Positions 8,727-13,371 of a DNA stretch of 27,400 nt are shown here, one piece after another. The first letter of the stretch is position 1, and each line of letters opens with the position of its first letter. The DNA lies in assembly GCA_964485815.1 (NCBI GenBank), contig CAZAJX010000025.1, forward strand, positions 1 to 27,400, read 5' to 3'. Origin of the DNA: SFLA01 sp964485815 (GTDB lineage: Bacteria; Bacillota; Clostridia; Oscillospirales; CAG-382). Both the position numbers and the translations under genes were made by a program. Below the pieces are notes generated by a model. That model was not told where the DNA came from. It worked only from the letters and a program-made list of their open reading frames with translations, and made no database searches.

Positions 8727-9191
8727 TTATTTCGTAACCGCCTTTAAAAGCCCTTCGCAGCCATCGTAAATATCGCGGTAGGCAATATCAAACCTTTCGG
8801 TAAACCAAGGGTCGGCAACGTCGCCGCGGCGGGAGGTGTAATCCATAAGCTTGCGTATCTTTCCCTGCTTGTCCCCTTTAAGGATAATATTCATATTGCG
8901 GATATTACTGCTGTCCATACCCACAAACAGATCGTAATTTTCGTAATCTTCCCATTTAAGCTGTACCGCCCGCTTACCGTCGCAGGAAATGCCGTGTAAA
9001 GCAAGCTCTCTTTTTGCGGGAGGATACACGGGGTTACCGATACCGCCGATAATTTCATCCGTGCTCGTAGCGCAGGAGGAAATAAAAAATTCGTTTTCTT
9101 TCCCCGCCTTTTTCACCATATCCTTGAAAACAAATTCCGCCATGGGAGAACGGCAGATATTTCCAAGGCAAACAAACATTATCTTTTTCAT
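8727..9191 (-). CDS. Low-molecular-weight protein-tyrosine phosphatase family
   Basis: The P-loop CLGNICRS (C8 nucleophile, R14) is at the extreme N terminus, as in all LMW-PTPs, and the general acid D127 sits in VADPWFTERFD. Length (154) is normal. The family hydrolyses phosphotyrosine on proteins; the fold is shared with ArsC-type arsenate reductases, but the DPW loop supports the phosphatase. GAGGAG precedes the ATG. The start overlaps the stop of the TIGR04076 gene by one base (TAATG), so the two are probably translationally coupled. No tyrosine kinase or capsule gene lies nearby, so the partner is unknown. Confidence 0.92.
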   Translation of the reverse strand: MKKIMFVCLGNICRSPMAEFVFKDMVKKAGKENEFFISSCATSTDEIIGGIGNPVYPPAKRELALHGISCDGKRAVQLKWEDYENYDLFVGMDSSNIRNMNIILKGDKQGKIRKLMDYTSRRGDVADPWFTERFDIAYRDIYDGCEGLLKAVTK

Positions 9192-9502
9192 TATTCTTTC
9201 TCCTCAAACGCTTCGAGATAAAAGCTTACGGGACGGAAGCCATCGTTGCAGGAAATCATTGCGGAGCAGGGATCTTTCATCCAACCGTCGTAAAAATTAC
9301 TTCCGCCGTGAGCAAGAGTCATTACAAAGGGGGACATACTCTCCCAAGCGCTATCGCACAGCCCCTCGGGCTTTTCCCCTCCGTTGGCAATAAACACCAT
9401 TCCCTCCTGCATATCGCAGGCGTGGGAGATGGGGTTTTCATATTTTTCCGAAAGATCTTCATAACGGGTAATACGCATAACCGTAATTTTTACTTTTTTC
9501 AA
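9191..9502 (-). CDS. TIGR04076 family small protein
   Basis: A protein of 103 residues beginning (M)KKVKITVMRI, with CDMQEGMVF, PEGLCDSAWESMSPFVMTLAHGG and a late CSAMISCNDGFRPVSF. This is the pattern of TIGR04076, a conserved family of unknown function. Four to five cysteines could bind a metal or form a redox site. A GTG at 9535 could extend the frame, but I chose the TTG at 9502: GGAAG lies 8 bases upstream, the family begins at this point, and the promoter at 9526-9554 would place transcription start downstream of the GTG. It is the first gene of the TIGR04076-phosphatase-DUF2971 unit. Confidence 0.75.
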   Translation of the reverse strand: MKKVKITVMRITRYEDLSEKYENPISHACDMQEGMVFIANGGEKPEGLCDSAWESMSPFVMTLAHGGSNFYDGWMKDPCSAMISCNDGFRPVSFYLEAFEEKE

Positions 9503-9525
9503 GAAAAACACTTCCTTCCCGTTTA

Positions 9526-9554
9526 ATAATACCACATTTTTTCGGTAATATCAA
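9526..9554 (-). promoter_or_regulatory. Promoter of the TIGR04076-phosphatase-DUF2971 unit
   Basis: On the minus strand TTGATA (9549-9554) and TATTAT (9526-9531) are 17 bases apart. The start codon at 9502 follows the expected transcription start by about 17 bases. Confidence 0.65.
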
Positions 9555-9560
9555 TTAGAA

Positions 9561-9589
9561 AAACAAAAAGGCGGAGTTTATCCGCCTTT
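9561..9589 (-). terminator. Terminator after Cys-rich gene copy 1
   Basis: A 9-bp stem (9567-9575 with 9581-9589, AAGGCGGA/TCCGCCTT) with a 5-nt loop. On the minus strand it is followed by TTTTTGTTT, a normal intrinsic terminator 5 bases after the stop of the small Cys-rich gene. Confidence 0.8.
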
Positions 9590-9594
9590 AAATT

Positions 9595-9762
9595 TTATTC
9601 TTTTCCGCAGCAGCTGCAATTTCCGCCGCATTTACCTGATGAAGGACAACTGCTTTCGGGACAGCCGATACACTTTTTGCCTTTTTTCTTGGCACGGACA
9701 ATGTACCATATTGCCGCGCCCATTATAATGAGTATAGCACCTATTGCAATATAGTTTTCCAT
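9595..9762 (-). CDS. FeoB-associated Cys-rich membrane protein, copy 1
   Basis: A 55-residue protein with one N-terminal membrane helix (about 4-23), a basic patch (RAKKKGKK), and a cytosolic Cys-rich tail with CIGC, CPSSGKC and CSCCG motifs (8 cysteines). It matches the FeoB-associated Cys-rich membrane proteins encoded just after feoB in Firmicutes, thought to assist Fe(II) handling. The first 52 residues equal those of copy 2 at 12951-13127; only the last residues differ (GKE here, GGDESK there). Here it follows only a feoB fragment, so it has lost its natural promoter and partner and may not be expressed. Confidence 0.8.
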   Translation of the reverse strand: MENYIAIGAILIIMGAAIWYIVRAKKKGKKCIGCPESSCPSSGKCGGNCSCCGKE

Positions 9763-10006
9763 ATTATTATTTTGCGCTTAAAGCATATTCTTTCTTGATA
9801 TTAGCGTTGGTCTTTGCAATAAGAACCGCGACTACGGCAACAAACGCCGCAATCACAGCCCAACCGAGTACGGGCATCCAGACAGAGCCGAAGGATCCGC
9901 CGGTAAAGAGAGTTCCGAAGAAGTATACGAGGAAGCCTACGGAATAGCCTACACCGAACTGAAGTCCGATACCGCCCCACAGCCATTTTCTGCTCTTTAT
10001 CTCGGA
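9605..10006. repeat. 402-bp direct repeat, copy 1 (feoB 3' end plus Cys-rich gene)
   Basis: Bases 9605-10006 match 12970-13371 without gaps at a constant offset of 3365. The segments 9605-9871 and 9977-10006 are identical; all 13 mismatches fall within 9872-9976. The repeat stops abruptly at 10006, where the partner continues into feoB and this copy continues into DUF1538 sequence. Confidence 0.95.
9767..10006 (-). pseudogene. feoB: feoB fragment (last 80 codons only)
   Basis: The minus-strand frame ending at 9767 encodes the last two membrane helices and C terminus of FeoB (SEIKSRKWLW to KEYALSAK), nearly the same as the intact feoB at 13132-15432. It differs by a few conservative changes near the break (S/G, A/G, A/G, F/Y). 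Upstream of 10006 the homology is lost, and the frame continues only as antisense of the neighbouring plus-strand genes. The GTPase domain and most membrane helices are missing, so this is a non-functional remnant. Confidence 0.9.
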
Positions 10007-10162
10007 GTAGTTGCATTGGTAGCGCTTACTCCCCTTATCGCAATACAGATAATGGGCGTGGCATACCGCATTAAGCTTAACAAGCAGCACAAGGCAGACT
10101 CTACCGAATACATTATTCCCGATGACAGCGATATGATCATCGAGATCGAGGAGGAATTTTAA
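10007..10162 (+). pseudogene. DUF1538 membrane protein, 3' remnant
   Basis: Upstream of the P-II-like gene a plus-strand frame reads a hydrophobic helix (VVALVALTPLIAIQIMG) and then an acidic hydrophilic tail ending EIEEEF at the TAA 10160-10162. This is what the C terminus of a DUF1538 multi-helix membrane protein looks like, and DUF1538 genes are commonly followed by a P-II-like gene, as here (one base between stop and start). The 5' part of the gene is missing and replaced by the feoB fragment in the opposite orientation. The DUF1538 name rests on the tail and the neighbour, so it is an inference. Confidence 0.65.
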
Positions 10163-10163
10163 T

Positions 10164-10850
10164 ATGAGTTCCGAAAAAAGAAAAGCCGCCTCACGCATAG
10201 GCGTGCTTATAACCTCACCTAAAAATGCAGATAAAGCCGCGGAGTTATGCCGCCGGCGTGATATTCCCACGGTATACCGTATAAGCGCGTTGGGAACGGC
10301 TCCCAACGAAATGATCGATATACTGGGCTTGGGAAGTCCCGATAAAGCGATACTCGTAACCGCACTGCACAAGGAAAGCGCGGTAGAGGTGCTTAAAACA
10401 TTCAAAGAACAGCTTAAGCTGGGCTCGGTGGACAGCGGTATCGCATTCACCCTGCCTATTACGGGCGCAAGCGCACTTATGCTCCATATTATGGATAAAT
10501 TACAGCCTGCGTTTATTACGGACGGAAAGGATGAAACACCTATGGCGACCACACATTCTCTTATATTGGCTACTGTAAACCACGGCTTCAGTCAGGAGGT
10601 TATGGATGCCGCACGCACTGCGGGCGCAGGCGGCGGCACGGTAATACATTCACACCGCGTAGGTGATGAGCAGGAGGCAAGCCGATGGGGTTTAAGCTTC
10701 CAAGAAGAAAAAGATATGGTGATCATCGTGGCGGATAACCGTAGCAAGCTGAACATTATGAACGCCATAAGCGAAAAATGCGGTATGAGCAGTGAGGCTC
10801 AGGGTATGGTAATATCCATTCCCATTGATACCGTAATGGGACTTAACTAA
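10164..10850 (+). CDS. P-II-like regulatory protein with two ferredoxin-like domains
   Basis: A cytosolic protein of 228 residues. The C-terminal half (about 128-228) reads as a P-II-type domain: HSLILATVNHGFSQEVMDAARTAGAGGGTVIHSHRV, with the small-residue loop AGAGGGT, and a final strand-helix-strand ending MVISIPIDTVMGL. The N-terminal half (SRIGVLITSPKNADKAAELC ... SGIAFTLPITGAS) looks like a diverged second copy of the same fold. Proteins of this kind are annotated as P-II family nitrogen regulators and usually accompany DUF1538 membrane proteins, which they presumably control. GAGGAGG precedes the ATG, inside the end of the DUF1538 remnant. With that partner truncated, this copy may be orphaned. 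The bound ligand is unknown. Confidence 0.8.
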   Translation: MSSEKRKAASRIGVLITSPKNADKAAELCRRRDIPTVYRISALGTAPNEMIDILGLGSPDKAILVTALHKESAVEVLKTFKEQLKLGSVDSGIAFTLPITGASALMLHIMDKLQPAFITDGKDETPMATTHSLILATVNHGFSQEVMDAARTAGAGGGTVIHSHRVGDEQEASRWGLSFQEEKDMVIIVADNRSKLNIMNAISEKCGMSSEAQGMVISIPIDTVMGLN

Positions 10851-10864
10851 CAACAAACCTATAC

Positions 10865-10914
10865 AAAAAATCACCCTTGCTTTTTCGCATTAAGCAAGGG
10901 TGATTCTTTTATTT
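10865..10914. repeat. 50-bp terminator repeat, left copy
   Basis: Bases 10865-10914 match 12907-12956 with only two differences (G/A at 10902 and C/T at 10906). Both copies contain the terminator hairpin and, at the same relative place, the TTA stop codon of the leftward gene that follows. The pair flanks the XRE/AMP-ligase cassette. Confidence 0.9.
10869..10905. terminator. Bidirectional terminator T1 (P-II gene / XRE gene)
   Basis: A perfect 14-bp stem (10869-10882 with 10892-10905) with a 9-nt loop. CTTTTATTT follows on the plus strand and TTTTTTG on the minus strand. It lies 18 bases after the P-II stop and directly after the XRE stop. Confidence 0.85.
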
Positions 10915-11130
10915 CAAAAAAGGTTTAGGATCGTCGGTCAGACCGACCAAATAATCTGCAGAAAGGTTGTAAAACTTACATAGCAAAATGAGATCCTCTA
11001 TTTTAAGTTCCGCTCTACCCGCTTCGATGTGATTATACCCCTGCTGCGATTTATTCAGTATTTTCCCGACCTCTGCTTGTGTCAAATCTCTGTCCTCACG
11101 AACATTCCTCAAACGTTCTCTGTATCTCAT
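10909..11130 (-). CDS. XRE-family HTH transcriptional regulator
   Basis: A 73-residue, single-domain Cro/C1-type helix-turn-helix protein: LRNVREDRDLTQAEVGKILN, then SQQGYNHIEAGRAELKIEDLILLCKFYNLSADYLVG. The recognition helix lies around KSQQGYNHIEAG (28-39). No sensor domain is present, so it likely acts as a simple dimeric repressor. GGGAG precedes the ATG at 11130. It is divergently transcribed from the AMP-ligase gene, and the 115-base gap carries two 19-bp palindromes overlapping the ligase promoter. The natural reading is that this protein represses the ligase gene and possibly itself. Its stop codon lies inside the duplicated terminator. Confidence 0.9.
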   Translation of the reverse strand: MRYRERLRNVREDRDLTQAEVGKILNKSQQGYNHIEAGRAELKIEDLILLCKFYNLSADYLVGLTDDPKPFLK

Positions 11131-11167
11131 ACAATACTCCCGTGAAAATTTGTGAGTTCATAGTACC

Positions 11168-11211
11168 ATACTCAATCTTTGAGTATTGACAAATACTCAA
11201 AGATTGAGTAT
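11168..11211. promoter_or_regulatory. Double-palindrome operator between XRE and AMP-ligase genes
   Basis: Two 19-bp elements (11168-11186 and 11193-11211) are exact reverse complements of one another, separated by 6 bases. Each is itself a dyad ATACTCAA-N3-TTGAGTAT. The second fills the spacer of the ligase promoter and touches its -10; the first abuts the -35. This is the layout expected for cooperative binding of two XRE dimers. Confidence 0.85.
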
Positions 11212-11214
11212 AAT
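11186..11214 (+). promoter_or_regulatory. Perfect-consensus sigma-A promoter of the AMP-ligase gene
   Basis: TTGACA (11186-11191), 17 bases, TATAAT (11209-11214): a full match to the vegetative consensus. Expected transcription start is near 11221, leaving a leader of about 25 bases. A promoter this strong makes sense only if tightly repressed, which the two embedded palindromes could provide. Confidence 0.9.
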
Positions 11215-11245
11215 TAGTATGATTTATCACCTTGGGGGTAATTAT

Positions 11246-12901
11246 ATGAAAGGTTATGAAGAATATACACCCGAAAACTTATCTGTTTACGAATATTTAA
11301 AGCGCGAAACCGCTTCTTATACTGACCAACCTGCAATAAAATTTTATGGTAAAGTTTTTACCTATAGTCAAATGCTCGATGAGATTGAAAAAATCGCCAA
11401 AGCTTTGAAAGCACAAGGAATAAAAAAAGACGATATCGTTGCATCTTCTTTGCCGGGATGTCCCGAGGGTGTTTTTCTCATTTACGCTATCAACAAAATC
11501 GGTGCTGTATACTGTGCCTTTGATTGTCGTTCGAAAAAAAGAGAAATAGAAGAAACGCTAAAGACATTTGAACCCAAAATATGCTTCGTACCATCTTTCC
11601 AAATCAAAGAATTTGAGAATGTGAATAATCACACAGTTGTATACATCAACATTACCCATTCGTTAAACTCTCTGATAAACTTCGGTATGTTTACTGCAAA
11701 TCTGTTCAAAGGCAGAACACACTTATTCTTTAAACACAAGAATTTTATATCTTATGATAGTTTTACAAAAACACCACAAAACACAGCCGAAGCCGTTGCA
11801 GAAAAGAACAGTGAAAACCTATTTGGGTATTTTTATACCAGCGGAACCACATACGGCAGGAAAAGTATAATATTAACTAATGAAAACATTAATGCAGCTG
11901 CATACCAACACCGAATAGAAAACACACGTGCCAAAGAAGGTGACTCGCTTCTTAATATAATGCCGCTTTTCACCTGTTACAGTATTACTCTTGCTGTTCA
12001 CAATCCCCTTTCGGCAGGAGTATATGTTAACATTATTCCTCTCGTAAAGCACAAAGCATTCAAGAAAATCATATTAAGAGAAAAACCTAATTTTGTCACC
12101 ACTGTTCCTGCTCATTGGGAAGAGTTTGCAAAAGACGACTTCACAAATTGCGATCTTTCTTTCTTGAAAGCGGCGGCAGTCGGCGGAGACGTAATGGACA
12201 GCACAATAAAAAAGCGGGTGAATGAGATCTTTGCAAAAAGCGGATGCCCATATCCTCTGGTTATCGGATACGGGTTATCCGAAACGACTTCTACAGCCAC
12301 CTCCGGTATGCTGGCAACTTCTCAGGAAAGCGTTGGCAAGCCTCTTATTAATACAATGGTAAAGACTTATGATTCCGAATCAGACAGTTTTTTACCGCCC
12401 TTTGAAAAAGGTGAGATATGTATACACGGCCCAACGGTGTGCAAAGGTTATTACAATGATAAAAAAATGACCGATTCTTTACTGAAGGTCCACAAAGATG
12501 GAAAAGTATGGCTTCATAGCGGGGACTATGGCTACGTTGACGACAAAGGAGAAGTTTATTTCTGTCAACGCATAAAACGTATGTACGTACGCTTTGACGG
12601 TACAAAAATTTCGCCTTACGATATTGAAAAAGCGCTGTCCCTTTGTAGTGCAATAGAACGCTGTATGGTCGTTACTATCCAAGATAAAAATCATTCACAC
12701 GGAAAATGTGCAAAAGCACTGATAGTACTTAATAAAAATACTGATAAAGCCAGCGCACAAAATATGGTGAAAAAATTTATCGACAAAGAAATCGATGAAC
12801 ACATGAGACCTGATGAATTAGTGTTTGTTGAATCTCTGCCTTACACAAAATTCGGCAAACTAGATTATTTTGGCACACAACAAGAACAAGCATCAATATA
12901 A
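11246..12901 (+). CDS. AMP-binding adenylate-forming enzyme (ANL superfamily, acyl-CoA synthetase-like)
   Basis: The core motifs of the ANL superfamily are present in order: the phosphate loop YTSGTTYGRK (197-206; usually TGxPK, so the Gly-x-Pro part is altered), IGYGLSET (340-347), LHSGDYGYVDDKGEVYF (424-439), the hinge region QRIKRMYVRFDGTKISP, and the C-terminal lysine K538 in YTKFGKLDY. It should activate a carboxylate as acyl-AMP and pass it to CoA or a carrier; the substrate is unknown and no carrier protein or CoA-transferase lies nearby. Length is 551. The start at 11246 is chosen because GGGGG lies 7 bases upstream; an in-frame TTG at 11186 is actually the -35 box. Codon use is visibly A/T-richer than in flanking genes, suggesting transfer. 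It is paired with the divergent XRE gene. Confidence 0.85.
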   Translation: MKGYEEYTPENLSVYEYLKRETASYTDQPAIKFYGKVFTYSQMLDEIEKIAKALKAQGIKKDDIVASSLPGCPEGVFLIYAINKIGAVYCAFDCRSKKREIEETLKTFEPKICFVPSFQIKEFENVNNHTVVYINITHSLNSLINFGMFTANLFKGRTHLFFKHKNFISYDSFTKTPQNTAEAVAEKNSENLFGYFYTSGTTYGRKSIILTNENINAAAYQHRIENTRAKEGDSLLNIMPLFTCYSITLAVHNPLSAGVYVNIIPLVKHKAFKKIILREKPNFVTTVPAHWEEFAKDDFTNCDLSFLKAAAVGGDVMDSTIKKRVNEIFAKSGCPYPLVIGYGLSETTSTATSGMLATSQESVGKPLINTMVKTYDSESDSFLPPFEKGEICIHGPTVCKGYYNDKKMTDSLLKVHKDGKVWLHSGDYGYVDDKGEVYFCQRIKRMYVRFDGTKISPYDIEKALSLCSAIERCMVVTIQDKNHSHGKCAKALIVLNKNTDKASAQNMVKKFIDKEIDEHMRPDELVFVESLPYTKFGKLDYFGTQQEQASI

Positions 12902-12906
12902 TGACA

Positions 12907-12956
12907 AAAAAATCACCCTTGCTTTTTCGCATTAAGCAAGGGTAATTTTTTTATTT
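12907..12956. repeat. 50-bp terminator repeat, right copy
   Basis: Partner of 10865-10914. Both carry a leftward gene's TTA stop at the same offset (here that of Cys-rich copy 2), so the XRE/AMP-ligase block is bounded by exact equivalents of one intergenic terminator. Confidence 0.9.
12911..12947. terminator. Bidirectional terminator T2 (AMP-ligase / feo operon)
   Basis: A 14-bp stem (12911-12924 with 12934-12947) with one C/A mismatch and a 9-nt loop, ending in a seven-T run on the plus strand and an A-run (U tract) on the minus strand. It starts 9 bases after the ligase stop and ends just before the feo operon's last stop codon. Confidence 0.85.
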
Positions 12957-13127
12957 ACTTTCGTCGCCGCCGCAGCAGCTGCAATTTCCGCCGCATTTAC
13001 CTGATGAAGGACAACTGCTTTCGGGACAGCCGATACACTTTTTGCCTTTTTTCTTGGCACGGACAATGTACCATATTGCCGCGCCCATTATAATGAGTAT
13101 AGCACCTATTGCAATATAGTTTTCCAT
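12951..13127 (-). CDS. FeoB-associated Cys-rich membrane protein, copy 2
   Basis: A 58-residue protein with one membrane helix (about 4-23), a basic stretch and a tail with eight cysteines in CIGC, CPSSGKC and CSCCG motifs. It begins 4 bases after the feoB stop and has almost no ribosome binding site of its own, so it is probably translated by coupling to feoB. The role is thought to be binding or handing over Fe(II) at the cytosolic face of FeoB; that is inferred from gene order across Firmicutes. It differs from copy 1 only after residue 52. Confidence 0.85.
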   Translation of the reverse strand: MENYIAIGAILIIMGAAIWYIVRAKKKGKKCIGCPESSCPSSGKCGGNCSCCGGDESK

Positions 13128-13371
13128 ATTATTATTTTGCGCTTAAAGCATATTCTTTCTTGATATTAGCGTTGGTCTTTGCAATAAGAACCGCGACTAC
13201 GGCAACAAACGCCGCAATCACAGCCCAACCGAGTACAGGCATCCAGACAGAGCCGAAGGATCCGCCGGTGAAGAGAGTGCCGAAGAAGAATACCAGGAAG
13301 CCTACGGAATAGCCCACAGCAAACTGGAGAGCAATACCGCTCCACAGCCATTTTCTGCTCTTTATCTCGGA
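12970..13371. repeat. 402-bp direct repeat, copy 2
   Basis: Partner of 9605-10006, here in its natural context inside feoB and the Cys-rich gene. The distribution of differences (identical outer parts, 13 changes within 105 bp) suggests old duplication with partial gene conversion, or two recombined alleles. Confidence 0.95.

Noticed and set aside
7875..9502. An arsenate resistance cluster, because the phosphatase shares its fold with ArsC
   Set aside because: The DPW loop and catalytic set are those of tyrosine phosphatases, and no arsR, arsB or acr3 gene is nearby.
9767..10552. A 261-codon minus-strand frame that would look like a novel protein with a FeoB tail
   Set aside because: Only the last 80 codons are FeoB; the rest is antisense of the DUF1538 remnant and P-II gene. 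It is a pseudogene joint, not a fusion protein.
11186..11245. Upstream TTG start for the AMP-ligase gene
   Set aside because: That TTG is the first half of the -35 box and lies upstream of the transcription start; the ATG at 11246 has a good binding site.
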